This document shows, piece by piece, positions 12,271 through 21,345 of a stretch of 64,000 nucleotides of DNA. How positions within the stretch are numbered: position 1 is the first letter of the stretch; every line of letters starts with the position of its first letter. The notes beneath the pieces were generated by a model that worked only from the letters and a program-made list of their open reading frames with translations, did no database searches and was not told where the DNA came from. The position numbers and the translations under genes were made by a program. Source of the DNA: Gammaproteobacteria bacterium (GTDB lineage Bacteria; Pseudomonadota; Gammaproteobacteria; Pseudomonadales; Pseudomonadaceae); contig JAAYFD010000057.1 of NCBI GenBank assembly GCA_012728415.1, positions 62,001 to 126,000 on the forward strand, in the 5' to 3' direction.

Positions 12271-13339
12271 GTTTGACGGAGTTTTTTTGGACGACATGAT
12301 TCAAAGGGTACTGGATTTCTGTGATGAAAACACCACTCTTTGTGCGGGTTGTCAAGGAGGCTGCGGGGCCGAACAGGGCAGTCAGGCGCAGGCGAATGTT
12401 TTCCAGAGCGGTGCCGGCTCCCCGGTGTGGCCCGGGTTGCTGTGGCAGCGGGTTTTCCAGCCGCAGTGTAAAGCCGGCCTGCTTTAGTCCGGCCCGGATG
12501 GTGATCAGGCCGCCTTCGGACAGAGGCTGGATGCCATGCAAAATGGCGTTTTCAAGCAGGGGCTGCAAGGTCAGGTGTGGCATGGGCAAGTCTTCGGGAA
12601 CCTGTTCGCTCTGCCAGTCAACTTGTAGCCTGTCAGCAAGGCGGTACTGTTCCAGTGACAGGTAGCGGCGAGCTAGAGCCACTTCGTGTTGCCAGGTGGA
12701 CAGGCCGTCACCCTGGCCGAGGCTGGCGCGGAACAGGTCAGACAGGTCAAGCAGGGCCTGCTCGGCTTTGTCTGGGTCCAGCTGGATCAGGCTTGCGATG
12801 CTGTTCAGGCTGTTGAACAGGAAATGCGGTCGTATACGCGCCTGAAGAGCTTGCAGCCGGGCTTGCAGTTCGGCTTGCTGGCGATGCCGGGTCTCGCTTT
12901 GCAGGTAGAGTACACGTACGACAATGGCTGACATGATCAGGCTGATTAGTGCATTTTTCAAATACACTGCCGTCCCGCCATGGGCGGCTAGGGAACCCTG
13001 ATAAAACTGCTGCAGATACTGGCTGAAGGCCGTGCACAGCAGGGTTATCAGCACCACCAGCAGGCAGGTCAGCAGGCTTGAGTGCAGTGAGCTCAGGTGC
13101 ATCAGCCAGGGTCGCAGCGGACACAGCACGGCAACGGTCAGCAATACAACCCATTGCACAAAAAAGGAAATGAGTGCCAGCCGGCTCCAGTCCAGTCCGG
13201 CAGCTCCGGGGTCGGCCAGTACCAGCACCATTACCAGCAGCTGGGCCAGAAGGATCAGGCCAAGCAGTGCTTCGCCACGACATAGCTCGGGCAGGAAAAA
13301 GTCCGTATCCCCGTAGTGGGGCGATTTGTCTGTTTTCAT
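12248..13339 (-). CDS. algZ: Sensor histidine kinase AlgZ/FimS
   Basis: LytS-type membrane kinase partner of AlgR. The 363-residue protein has about four to five hydrophobic helices in its first 145 residues, then the His_kinase domain with predicted phospho-acceptor H172 in RIRPHFLFNSLNSI, N-box LLENAILHGIQPL and a glycine box GAGTALENIRLRL in place of a canonical GxGxGLxN, as in the atypical AlgZ group. Coupling to algR by gene overlap supports a dedicated pair. A pseudopilin gene lies immediately upstream, which fits the known link of AlgZR to type IV pilus assembly. Confidence 0.92.
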   Translation of the reverse strand: MKTDKSPHYGDTDFFLPELCRGEALLGLILLAQLLVMVLVLADPGAAGLDWSRLALISFFVQWVVLLTVAVLCPLRPWLMHLSSLHSSLLTCLLVVLITLLCTAFSQYLQQFYQGSLAAHGGTAVYLKNALISLIMSAIVVRVLYLQSETRHRQQAELQARLQALQARIRPHFLFNSLNSIASLIQLDPDKAEQALLDLSDLFRASLGQGDGLSTWQHEVALARRYLSLEQYRLADRLQVDWQSEQVPEDLPMPHLTLQPLLENAILHGIQPLSEGGLITIRAGLKQAGFTLRLENPLPQQPGPHRGAGTALENIRLRLTALFGPAASLTTRTKSGVFITEIQYPLNHVVQKNSVKHESPDRR

Positions 13340-13387
13340 AATGGCAGTGTCGCTCTCTGCTGCGTAACAGGCAAGAGCTGGTGCCGG

Positions 13388-13909
13388 CTAAGCTGCGCAA
13401 CGGTGATCCTGTTCGCGGTTTTCCTGGAGTTGGCCACGGCGCAGACGTCCTTGCCGGTTCAGGATCAGTTGCCAGTCGATCTTGCCATCGCGGCAGACAA
13501 AAAAACGGCCGTTGCTGCTACTGCTGTAACCGTTCGCATTAAAGACTATTTTTGGCCGGAACCCTGCCCACTGCAACTGCAGGTGGCGCCGGTCCAGTGT
13601 ATGGACATGGCTCGGCTGCTCGGGCTGTCCGTTAAGTGACTGCACCCTTATCACCCAGCCGTCAGACCAGTCATTGCTGCACGTGTGCTGATCTTGGCTT
13701 CCGCACAGCTCGACATTGGTCTTGCTGATAACAGCTTGTGAGCGTGACAACTGAACGGCACGTTCGATACTGTGCTGCAGCGCCTGTGAACGGTTTTTCA
13801 TAATGAAGTCCTGCCAGGCGGGCAGGGCGACCTGGAGTATAATGGCCAGTATAGCCATAAACACCAGCATCTCTATCAGGGTGAGTCCCCATTGTGTGCG
13901 GGTCTGCAT
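13388..13909 (-). CDS. FimT/GspH-type pseudopilin (type IV pilus minor pilin)
   Basis: Predicted minor pilin processed by prepilin peptidase. The start MQTRTQWGLTLIEMLV gives a short basic leader, cleavage site G8|L9 and the E5 of the mature protein, followed by a 20-residue hydrophobic helix. An AAGGAGG ribosome binding site sits 7 nt upstream and decides this start over the longer ORF. The C-terminal globular part carries paired cysteines (ELCGS, HTCSN) and a late FFVCRDG as in GspH/FimT proteins. At 173 residues the length is normal. Leftward, 48 nt before algZ, so co-transcription is likely. Confidence 0.82.
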   Translation of the reverse strand: MQTRTQWGLTLIEMLVFMAILAIILQVALPAWQDFIMKNRSQALQHSIERAVQLSRSQAVISKTNVELCGSQDQHTCSNDWSDGWVIRVQSLNGQPEQPSHVHTLDRRHLQLQWAGFRPKIVFNANGYSSSSNGRFFVCRDGKIDWQLILNRQGRLRRGQLQENREQDHRCAA

Positions 13910-14041
13910 GATCGCCTCCTTGCATGGTTGCATGTACTCCCTGTGTCTTGGACTGTAGTCCGCCACTAACAAAAAGTTGGCAATTATTGTCTTGCCCGTG
14001 GTGCTGCTAATGTGCCCCGCTGTCCCGTCGGAGGAATACCC

Positions 14042-14479
14042 ATGTCCAAACTAGTGATTCCATGTGCATATTGTGATGCATTGAACCGGGTGCCTGAACA
14101 GCGCCTGAATGACACTCCCCGTTGCGGAGTTTGTGCTGCAACTGTTTTGCGTGACAAGCCGCTGGAGCTGACCGCTGCCCGTTACAGCAAACAGATCAAA
14201 GGCGATGTGCCGCTGCTCATTGATGTTTGGGCCAGCTGGTGCGGGCCGTGCCGGCAGTTTGCTCCGGTGTTTGACCAGGCCGCACAAGCGCTTCAGGGTG
14301 TATGCCGGTTCGCCAAGCTGAATAGCGAGCAGGAGCCGCAACTGGCTGGTCAGCTGGGGGTTCGCTCCATTCCCTGTTTGCTCCTGTTCAGGAACGGCAG
14401 GGAAGTCGCTCGCCAGAACGGTGCCATGTCATTGCCGCAACTGCTGGCCTGGCTGCGCCAACAGGGGGTTGAGGCATAA
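14042..14479 (+). CDS. trxC: Thioredoxin 2 (zinc-containing)
   Basis: Cytosolic disulfide reductase. The 145-residue product has an N-terminal zinc ribbon with C8, C11, C28 and C31 (CAYC, CGVC) joined to a thioredoxin fold with active site WCGPC (C67, C70) and the cis-proline loop RSIPCLLLF. GGAGG lies 8 nt before the ATG, favouring this start over one ten codons upstream. The zinc ribbon distinguishes TrxC from TrxA. It is divergent from the pseudopilin gene. Confidence 0.94.
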   Translation: MSKLVIPCAYCDALNRVPEQRLNDTPRCGVCAATVLRDKPLELTAARYSKQIKGDVPLLIDVWASWCGPCRQFAPVFDQAAQALQGVCRFAKLNSEQEPQLAGQLGVRSIPCLLLFRNGREVARQNGAMSLPQLLAWLRQQGVEA

Positions 14480-14618
14480 GCGTGCGCGGGCCAGGCAGGC
14501 AGCGGTTCATTTTGCATGCTGTCCAGGCGATGCAGAATGCCGGCGATACCTGCCTGCCTCCTAAAGCTGCTGTCATCTGCTATCATGCGCGCATGTTTTA
14601 ACCTGCACCGGAATGACC

Positions 14619-16025
14619 ATGAGCGCAAACCATAAAACCGAACAGACCAACCAGTCCTGGGGTGGCCGCTTTAGCGAGCCCGTGGACGCCTTTGTTGCCC
14701 GTTTCACCGCATCAGTCGAGTTTGACCAGCGCCTGTATCGTCACGACATCATGGGCTCGCTCGCCCATGCCAGGATGCTGACCAAGGTAGGCGTGCTGAC
14801 CGAAGACGAACTCAAGGCCATTGAAGAAGGGCTCAGCGCCATCCAGCAAGAAATCGAGGCTGGCGAATTTGACTGGCGCGTGGATCTGGAAGATGTGCAC
14901 ATGAATATCGAGGCGCGTCTGACCGAGCGCATCGGCATTACCGGCAAAAAACTGCACACCGGACGTAGCCGCAACGACCAGGTAGCCACTGACATCCGTC
15001 TGTGGTTGCGTGACGAGATTGACCTCATTCTGGCCGAAATTACCCGCCTGCAGCAGGGCCTGCTAGAGCTGGCCGAGCGCGAAGCCGACACCATCATGCC
15101 GGGCTTTACCCACCTGCAAACTGCCCAGCCAGTGACTTTTGGCCATCATCTGCTGGCCTGGTTCGAGATGCTCAGCCGCGACTACGAGCGCCTGGTCGAT
15201 TGCCGCAAACGCACCAACCGCATGCCGCTGGGCAGCGCCGCGCTGGCCGGTACTACTTACCCGATTGACCGCAGCATCACCTGCGAGTTGCTGGGCTTTG
15301 AGGCCATTTCCGGCAACTCGCTCGATGGCGTGTCGGATCGTGACTTTGCCATCGAGTTTTGCGCTGCCGCCAGTCTGGCGATGATGCATCTGTCGCGTTT
15401 CTCCGAAGAGCTGGTGATGTGGGCTTCGGCGCAGTTCAACTTTATCAACCTGCCGGACCGCTTCTGTACCGGCAGCTCGATCATGCCGCAAAAGAAAAAC
15501 CCCGACGTGCCCGAGCTGGTACGCGGCAAGTCTGGCCGGGTGTTTGGTGCTTTGATGGGTTTGCTGACCCTGATGAAAAGCCAGCCGCTGGCCTACAACA
15601 AGGACAACCAGGAAGACAAAGAGCCGCTGTTTGATGCCGCTGATACCCTGCGCGATAGCCTGCGTGCCTTTGCCGACATGGTGCCAGCCATCGAACCGCG
15701 CCGTGAGGTGATGCGCGAAGCGGCCTTGCGCGGTTTTTCCACGGCTACCGATCTGGCCGACTATCTGGTGGGCAAGGGCATTCCGTTCCGCACCTGCCAC
15801 GATATCGTAGGTCGCGCCGTTGGCTATGGCGTCGAACAGGGCAAGGACTTGGCAGAAATGAGTCTGGACGAGCTGCGCCAGTTTAGCGACCAGATTGGTG
15901 AGGATGTGTATCAGGTGCTCACGCTGGAGGGGTCGGTCAACGCCCGTAACCACTTGGGCGGCACTGCGCCAGCGCAGGTACGCGAGGCTGTGGCACGCGG
16001 GCGTACACTGCTGGAAGCCCGCTAG
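14619..16025 (+). CDS. argH: Argininosuccinate lyase
   Basis: Last step of arginine synthesis: splits argininosuccinate into arginine and fumarate. 468 residues from MSANHKTEQ, with the [20 protein letters not shown]-terminus, [13 protein letters not shown] substrate loop and superfamily signature [12 protein letters not shown]. An ATG two codons earlier (14613) abuts its GGA sequence with no spacing, so the second ATG, with a 6-nt spacing, is preferred. In Pseudomonas argH neighbours algZR, as here. Confidence 0.96.
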   Translation: MSANHKTEQTNQSWGGRFSEPVDAFVARFTASVEFDQRLYRHDIMGSLAHARMLTKVGVLTEDELKAIEEGLSAIQQEIEAGEFDWRVDLEDVHMNIEARLTERIGITGKKLHTGRSRNDQVATDIRLWLRDEIDLILAEITRLQQGLLELAEREADTIMPGFTHLQTAQPVTFGHHLLAWFEMLSRDYERLVDCRKRTNRMPLGSAALAGTTYPIDRSITCELLGFEAISGNSLDGVSDRDFAIEFCAAASLAMMHLSRFSEELVMWASAQFNFINLPDRFCTGSSIMPQKKNPDVPELVRGKSGRVFGALMGLLTLMKSQPLAYNKDNQEDKEPLFDAADTLRDSLRAFADMVPAIEPRREVMREAALRGFSTATDLADYLVGKGIPFRTCHDIVGRAVGYGVEQGKDLAEMSLDELRQFSDQIGEDVYQVLTLEGSVNARNHLGGTAPAQVREAVARGRTLLEAR

Positions 16026-16100
16026 GCAGCGCTGGTCAAGTGTGTTCTGTTGCGGGTACTTCAGCAGAAAAAGCAGGGCAGGGTTATTAAGGAGCTTGGT

Positions 16101-16373
16101 GTGCGTATAACAGATGAAGAGGACAGCGAGGTCCGGCAGCAGCTGGTCGCTGCTGTCGAAAACCAGCTGCAGGATGGCGAGCCGCCTTTTGTGCAGGCTG
16201 TGCTCAATAAGCTGGTGCTGGTTGGTATCGAACGTGCAGAAGCGGTCGAAATGATGGCTTATGTGCTGGCAACAGAAATTCGTCAGAGCTTTGCCCAGGA
16301 GCGAGGTTTTGATGCCGGCAACTACGAGCACATGCTGCGCGCCTTGCCTGAGCTGCCAGCGGATGACGCCTGA
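16101..16373 (+). CDS. Small conserved-type protein of unknown function after argH
   Basis: A 90-residue acidic, helical protein beginning GTG (VRITDEEDSEVRQQ). AAGGAG at 16089-16094 with a 6-nt spacer fixes this start; the ORF extends 17 codons further upstream without a site. It has no cysteines, signal peptide or membrane segment. I do not recognise the family. Codon use and GC content match neighbouring core genes, and it sits between argH and the TIGR02647-type gene on the same strand. Confidence 0.7.
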   Translation: MRITDEEDSEVRQQLVAAVENQLQDGEPPFVQAVLNKLVLVGIERAEAVEMMAYVLATEIRQSFAQERGFDAGNYEHMLRALPELPADDA

Positions 16374-16411
16374 GCAACGAACTATATTTATGCAAAAGCG
16401 AGGACACGACC

Positions 16412-16648
16412 ATGGCCCTGACCCAGGAATTGCTGGATGAGCTGCAACTGCTAAGCCTGTTTTCGGTTAGCAGTCTGCAGGAAGGACTGAAAATTCATAG
16501 CGACGCATCACCGGTGCGTATCGCAGCGGCCCAGAGGCTGTTTAGCAAGGGCATCATTACTCAGCACGACGGTGGTTATCTGACCCAGCTGGGCCAGGAA
16601 GCGGCACAGCAGCTGTTGTCACTGAAAACCATTTTGGCAACCGCCTGA
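16412..16648 (+). CDS. TIGR02647 family small protein
   Basis: 78 residues, MALTQELLDELQLLSLFSVS, with the conserved pattern EGLKIHSDASP, AAAQRLFSKGIITQHDGGYLT and LGQEAA seen in the pseudomonad TIGR02647 family. The fold looks like a small winged-helix-like domain, but function is not known. It ends 9 nt before the adenylate cyclase ORF, so the two may be co-transcribed. Confidence 0.8.
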   Translation: MALTQELLDELQLLSLFSVSSLQEGLKIHSDASPVRIAAAQRLFSKGIITQHDGGYLTQLGQEAAQQLLSLKTILATA

Positions 16649-16657
16649 CGCATCAGT

Positions 16658-19471
16658 ATGGTCCGGATCCGGCCTGTTATTGAGGAAGGGGTTGATCGCA
16701 AGGATCTGTCCCGCATTCGTCAGCGCTTCTTGCAACTTAGCCGGAGCCGTTTGCAGCGGGCTGGGCAAAGCCTGTCGGTGCGCCAGCAGCAGGTTTTGCG
16801 TCTACTGCCCCTGCTGCTGCATGTTAACCATCCCTTGTTGCCCGGCTATGTAACGGCGACTACGCCATCGGGCTTACAGGGCTACCAGCCAGCACCCGAG
16901 CTGATCCGGGAAGCCCAGGGGCTGGCGCGCTCTTTTACTTACCGGCAGCGTACGGGCTATGATCGTGCCAGCCTGTACAGTCTCTTTTTGATGGGCAGTA
17001 TCGGCTCAATTGGCCACGGCACCCAGAGTGATATGGATTTCTGGCTGTGCCATATGCCGGGTCTGGATGAGCTTGCGCTCAATGACTTGCGCTGCAAGTG
17101 TGATGCCCTGCAGCAGTGGGCCAGCAGTCTGGGCTGCCAGATACATATTTTTCTGATTAATCCCGAACAGTATGTATCTGGCATGCGTGACGCTGTGCTG
17201 ACTTCGGATGACTGCGGCACCACCCAGCACTATTTGCTGCTGGACGAGTTTTATCGTACGGCAGTCTGGATGGCTGGCTGCACACCGCTGTGGTGGTACG
17301 TTCCAGACTACGAAGAGCACCGCTACGATGAATATTGCCAGATACTCTTGGGCAAGCGCTTTATCAAGCACGAAGAAGTGGTTGATCTGGGGCATCTGGC
17401 AGTGGTTCCGGCCAGGGAGTTTGTTGGGGCAAGTATCTGGCAAATTTACAAAGGCATCGCCGAGCCCTATAAATCTCTGCTCAAGCTGTTGCTAATTGAA
17501 GTGTATGCGGAACAACATCCGCACGTTGATTGCATCAGCCTCCAGTTCAAGCGGGCACTGTATGAAGGCGAGCCCGATGCTGATGAGCTGGATGCCTACA
17601 TATTGTTGTATCGCCAGCTTGAACGTTACTTGCAAATGCGGGGCGAGCCGGAGCGCCTGGAGCTGGTTCGGCGCTGTCTGTACTTGAAAATCGGTATTCC
17701 CATGGGGCAGCCAGGCGCTTTACGGCGCGGTGGATGGCAGCGAAAGCTGATTTGGCGACTGATCAGCGAATGGGGCTGGACAGAAAGCCAGTTGCAGCGG
17801 CTGGACCGGCGCCATCAGTGGCGGGTAGCAGAAGTACTGGATGAGCGACGGCTGCTGGTGCATGAGTTGACAGCGAGCTATCGGCACCTTGTCCGCTGGG
17901 CGCATGAAAGTGGCTGTGCTGCCGATGTCAGTGCCCGCGACCTGGCCGTCCTGGGCAGGCGCTTGCATGCTGCGTTTGAACGCAAGGCTGACAAGGTTGA
18001 GCATATCAACCCGCAAATATCCGGCGACATGTCCGAATCTGCGCTGACTCTGGTGGAGTGCCAGACAACAGATGAAGAACATTCACACTGGGCTTTTTTC
18101 TCTGGCCACCTGCGACACAGTGAGCTGTGTCACCATTCACCGCTCAAGCGCATGCCGGGCCTTTTGGAGTTGCTGGCTTGGGCATACCGCAATGGTATCG
18201 TTGATGCCGGTACCCGCCTGACAGTACTGGCAGCAAGCGAAAACTTTACCGAACGTGATCTGCACGATTTGCTCCAGCGCATCGCCCGTGAATTTCCCCG
18301 GGGCCATGCAGAAGTACCTGAACAGATGCTGCTAGAGCCAGCGCGCACCATACACAGCATGCTGATAGTAAATTTGGCACGGGATCCTTTTCCGATGCTG
18401 GCCCAGGAGGATATCCAGATTGCGACCGGGCAAACAGATCCGCTGGATTTCTCCGGCCGGCGTGAAAACCTGGTTCGCAGTATAGACCGGCTCAGCATGA
18501 ACAGCTGGAACGAACTGATGGTACAGGCCTGGGACGGGCCGACTGCATTGCTGGACTGCCTGACCTGTCTGCTGATTGAAATGGGAGGCGGAGAGCCTCT
18601 GCCGTTGGGTGTATACAGCTTTGGGCGTACTCGTGCGGAGGTGATTGCTGCACGGGTTAATGAAGTGGCGCATGAGCTGTTGCAAGCTGCCAGCGTTGGA
18701 GATGTACGCTATTTGCTGCAGGCGGGGGCCGGCTTTTATGTATTGGAGTGGTGCGATGGTGCAGGAGAAGGCTATTCGCTGGACAGTGTGCCAGCCCTGG
18801 AATTGTTTATGGCCAGTCCGAAGCAGACCCTGCCCTGGCTGCTGGACAGGCGGACGCTGATTGATCACCCGCTGAGGCTGGTGTTGCAGCAAGCACAAAC
18901 TGGCAGCATTGACCTGTTTTACTGGGAGCAAAATGGATTTGCCGACATCTACCTGCTGGATGAAAATAACTGGCTACTGCGTCAGCGGGTGCCTTTTGCC
19001 GGGGAGTCCAGTTTGCTGCTGCCATGGCAGCGCTTTTTTGATGCGCTGCAGCAGCGTCAGAACCGCTGGCTGCCTGAAGAAAACAGCCTGCGGCCAGGGT
19101 TGCATGTGCGTTATCATCGCTTGCTTCCTGCGGGCGGTTTGCGTGCGCGCTCATTTGAAACCTGTCAATTGCCGGCCAGGGCTACCGGGCATTTCTACAT
19201 GGTACAGGCCATTGTCAGTAGTGGCGGGGAGCTGAGCCTGTTCTGTGGTGGGCGGGAATTTGCACAGCTTGATCATGGGGCACAGCTGTATGCCCGGGTT
19301 GCCGCAGAAATACTGTCGGTGCGACAGGGTGGTGAGCGCTATCCCTGCTATATCACCGATCTGGACATGCCTGATGAGCAGGGCGGCAGCCAGGAGCATA
19401 TGGCCCGCTTGTTGCGAAAAAAAATCGAGCTTGAGCAGCTACTCAACCAGGCCTTGCAGGCTCTGGGTTAG
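16658..19471 (+). CDS. cyaA: Class I adenylate cyclase
   Basis: Makes cyclic AMP from ATP in the cytosol for Crp/Vfr-type regulation. The 937-residue product has the N-terminal nucleotidyltransferase-like motif GSIGSIGHGTQSDMDFWLC (from about residue 113), in which the GS and DxD elements bind MgATP, followed by the long class I regulatory region. Length is at the long end of the family, as in Pseudomonas CyaA. It is convergent with cyaY. No clear terminator is seen in the 24 bases between the two genes. Confidence 0.94.
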   Translation: MVRIRPVIEEGVDRKDLSRIRQRFLQLSRSRLQRAGQSLSVRQQQVLRLLPLLLHVNHPLLPGYVTATTPSGLQGYQPAPELIREAQGLARSFTYRQRTGYDRASLYSLFLMGSIGSIGHGTQSDMDFWLCHMPGLDELALNDLRCKCDALQQWASSLGCQIHIFLINPEQYVSGMRDAVLTSDDCGTTQHYLLLDEFYRTAVWMAGCTPLWWYVPDYEEHRYDEYCQILLGKRFIKHEEVVDLGHLAVVPAREFVGASIWQIYKGIAEPYKSLLKLLLIEVYAEQHPHVDCISLQFKRALYEGEPDADELDAYILLYRQLERYLQMRGEPERLELVRRCLYLKIGIPMGQPGALRRGGWQRKLIWRLISEWGWTESQLQRLDRRHQWRVAEVLDERRLLVHELTASYRHLVRWAHESGCAADVSARDLAVLGRRLHAAFERKADKVEHINPQISGDMSESALTLVECQTTDEEHSHWAFFSGHLRHSELCHHSPLKRMPGLLELLAWAYRNGIVDAGTRLTVLAASENFTERDLHDLLQRIAREFPRGHAEVPEQMLLEPARTIHSMLIVNLARDPFPMLAQEDIQIATGQTDPLDFSGRRENLVRSIDRLSMNSWNELMVQAWDGPTALLDCLTCLLIEMGGGEPLPLGVYSFGRTRAEVIAARVNEVAHELLQAASVGDVRYLLQAGAGFYVLEWCDGAGEGYSLDSVPALELFMASPKQTLPWLLDRRTLIDHPLRLVLQQAQTGSIDLFYWEQNGFADIYLLDENNWLLRQRVPFAGESSLLLPWQRFFDALQQRQNRWLPEENSLRPGLHVRYHRLLPAGGLRARSFETCQLPARATGHFYMVQAIVSSGGELSLFCGGREFAQLDHGAQLYARVAAEILSVRQGGERYPCYITDLDMPDEQGGSQEHMARLLRKKIELEQLLNQALQALG

Positions 19472-19495
19472 CGATCGGTTTGCTTTCAAGGAGCT

Positions 19496-19828
19496 TCAAA
19501 GCCCGGGAAAGTCAACCGGCTCGCCAGACTGCTGCTGGCAAAGGGTTGCCAGCCATTGCCCGAGGCTGCGCTGCTCGTTGCTGCACAGCCAGCGCTGGCT
19601 GTCAGTGTCATAGTCAAAGTGGAAACCTCCCTGGCGTGCGGCGACCCAGAGTTGCTTGAGCGGTTCCTGGCGGCTGAGGATGATCTGGCTGCCATCGGTA
19701 AACACCAGAGTCAGGATGCCGCCGCTGTTTTCGATGTCAAGGTCCAGGTCGCTGTCATCCAGGATGTCCTCGATTTGCTGCTGGACGTCGTCAACCAGGT
19801 CGTGAAACGCACTGCTGTTCAGGGGCAT
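19496..19828 (-). CDS. cyaY: Frataxin-like iron-binding protein CyaY
   Basis: Modulates iron-sulfur cluster assembly through IscS. The 110-residue product from MPLNSSAFHDL has the acidic first helix (IEDILDDSDLDLDIE) that binds iron and the beta-sheet motif QIILSRQEPLKQLWVA; WLCSNEQRSL replaces the usual W-x-xxxR. The ORF extends 20 codons upstream, but a GAGGT site supports the chosen start. Convergent with cyaA and divergent from lptM, the usual pseudomonad arrangement. Confidence 0.92.
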   Translation of the reverse strand: MPLNSSAFHDLVDDVQQQIEDILDDSDLDLDIENSGGILTLVFTDGSQIILSRQEPLKQLWVAARQGGFHFDYDTDSQRWLCSNEQRSLGQWLATLCQQQSGEPVDFPGL

Positions 19829-19945
19829 GGAATGTACCTCGAAAAGTGGTGGGGCGGCCGGCGCCAGGCGGGAAACCTCAGCGGACAACTGCCGGCCAGC
19901 AGGGTATACTTTGGCAATTTACCCCAAGAGTAAAGGAATTTCCAA

Positions 19946-20086
19946 ATGAAGCGCCGCATTCTGCCCCTGATTGGCTTGATTTTTTTGCTGGGCCTGACCA
20001 GTGCCTGTGGCCAGAAAGGGCCTTTGTATCACCCGGATGACGAAAAAGCTGCACGCGAACACCGCAAAGACAGATTTGAGTTGTGA
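19946..20086 (+). CDS. lptM: LptM-like small lipoprotein (YifL/LppL type)
   Basis: A 46-codon gene. The product [20 protein letters not shown] then C21-GQKGPLYHP is a lipoprotein: basic start, hydrophobic helix, lipobox LTSAC, and the strongly conserved CGQKGPLY block of the family. In E. coli LptM helps oxidative maturation of the LPS translocon LptD-LptE in the outer membrane. TAAAGGAA lies upstream of the ATG, and TATACT at 19905-19910 could be its -10 box. It ends 7 nt before lysA, the same order as in Pseudomonas. Confidence 0.93.
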   Translation: MKRRILPLIGLIFLLGLTSACGQKGPLYHPDDEKAAREHRKDRFEL

Positions 20087-20093
20087 GGCTGGC

Positions 20094-21341
20094 ATGACTG
20101 ATTTTCCTTTGCGTGACGGACAGCTGTTTGCCGAGGGCGTGGCGCTGGAGCAAATAGCCGAGCAGTATGGTACGCCCACCTACGTTTACTCCAGGGCTCA
20201 TCTTGAGCGTCAGTATCGCGACTATGCCGATGCCCTGGCAGATGTCGACCATCTGGTCTGTTTTGCCGTCAAGGCCAACTCCAACCTGGCTGTACTGAAT
20301 GTGCTGGCGCGGCTGGGAGCCGGTTTCGATATTGTTTCAGGAGGGGAGCTGGAGCGTGTACTGGCAGCCGGTGGTGATGCTGGCAAGGTGGTGTTTTCCG
20401 GTGTGGGGAAAACCCGTGATGAAATGCGGCGAGCGCTGGAAGCGGGCGTCTATTGTTTTAACGTAGAGTCGTCCAGTGAGCTGGAGCGACTGCAGGAAGT
20501 TGCTGCCGGGCTGGGCGTGCAGGCACCCGTATCGTTGCGGGTCAACCCGGATGTGGATGCCGGAACCCACCCTTATATTTCTACCGGACTGAAAGAAAAC
20601 AAGTTTGGCATTGCCATTGATGAAGCAGAAGATACTTATCTGCAGGCTGCGCGGATGCCCAATATACGGATTATGGGCGTTGACTGTCATATAGGCTCTC
20701 AGCTGACCAGCCTGGATCCTTTCATGGATGCGCTTGACCGGGTATTGGCACTGGTGGACCGTTTGGCTCAGTGTGGCATTCACTTGGAACACCTGGATTT
20801 GGGCGGCGGTCTGGGTGTGCGCTACCGTGATGAGGAGCCGCCGCTGGCCAGCGAGTATATGGCACGGGTTTGTGAGCGCACAGCGGGTCTGGGTTTAAAG
20901 CTGGTGTTTGAGCCGGGCCGTTATATCGCAGCCAACGCCGGCGTGCTGCTGACACGGGTCGAATGCCTGAAGGTCAACGAAGGCAAATCATTTGCCGTTG
21001 TTGATGCGGCCATGAACGACCTGATCCGCCCGGCCTTGTACGATGCCTGGATGGATATAGTGCCTGTGCGCCCTCGAGAAGGTACATGCCGCAGTTATGA
21101 TGTGGTTGGACCTGTCTGCGAAACCGGCGATTTCCTCGGCAAGGATCGTCAGCTGGTGCTCGAAGAAGGTGATCTGCTGGCAGTCTGTTCGGCGGGTGCT
21201 TATGGTTTTGTCATGGCCTCCAACTATAACAGCAGGGGGCGGGCCGCTGAAGTAATGGTTGATGTGGATCAGGTGCATCAGGTACGCCGGCGTGAAACGG
21301 TGACCGAGCTGTTTGATAGCGAGTCGGTCCTGCCGGAGTAA
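20094..21341 (+). CDS. lysA: Diaminopimelate decarboxylase
   Basis: Last step of lysine synthesis: decarboxylates meso-diaminopimelate. 415 residues from MTDFPLRDGQ. The PLP lysine is K60 in CFAVKANSNLAVL; HIGSQLTSLDPF, the EPGRYIAANAG phosphate-binding segment and the catalytic cysteine loop VCETGDFLGKDR are all present, so the enzyme looks active. It sits between lptM and the dapF homologue with 4-7 nt gaps. Because LysA needs meso-DAP, an epimerase or an alternative DAP route must exist in this organism; see the next gene. Confidence 0.96.
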   Translation: MTDFPLRDGQLFAEGVALEQIAEQYGTPTYVYSRAHLERQYRDYADALADVDHLVCFAVKANSNLAVLNVLARLGAGFDIVSGGELERVLAAGGDAGKVVFSGVGKTRDEMRRALEAGVYCFNVESSSELERLQEVAAGLGVQAPVSLRVNPDVDAGTHPYISTGLKENKFGIAIDEAEDTYLQAARMPNIRIMGVDCHIGSQLTSLDPFMDALDRVLALVDRLAQCGIHLEHLDLGGGLGVRYRDEEPPLASEYMARVCERTAGLGLKLVFEPGRYIAANAGVLLTRVECLKVNEGKSFAVVDAAMNDLIRPALYDAWMDIVPVRPREGTCRSYDVVGPVCETGDFLGKDRQLVLEEGDLLAVCSAGAYGFVMASNYNSRGRAAEVMVDVDQVHQVRRRETVTELFDSESVLPE

Positions 21342-21345
21342 GTGC

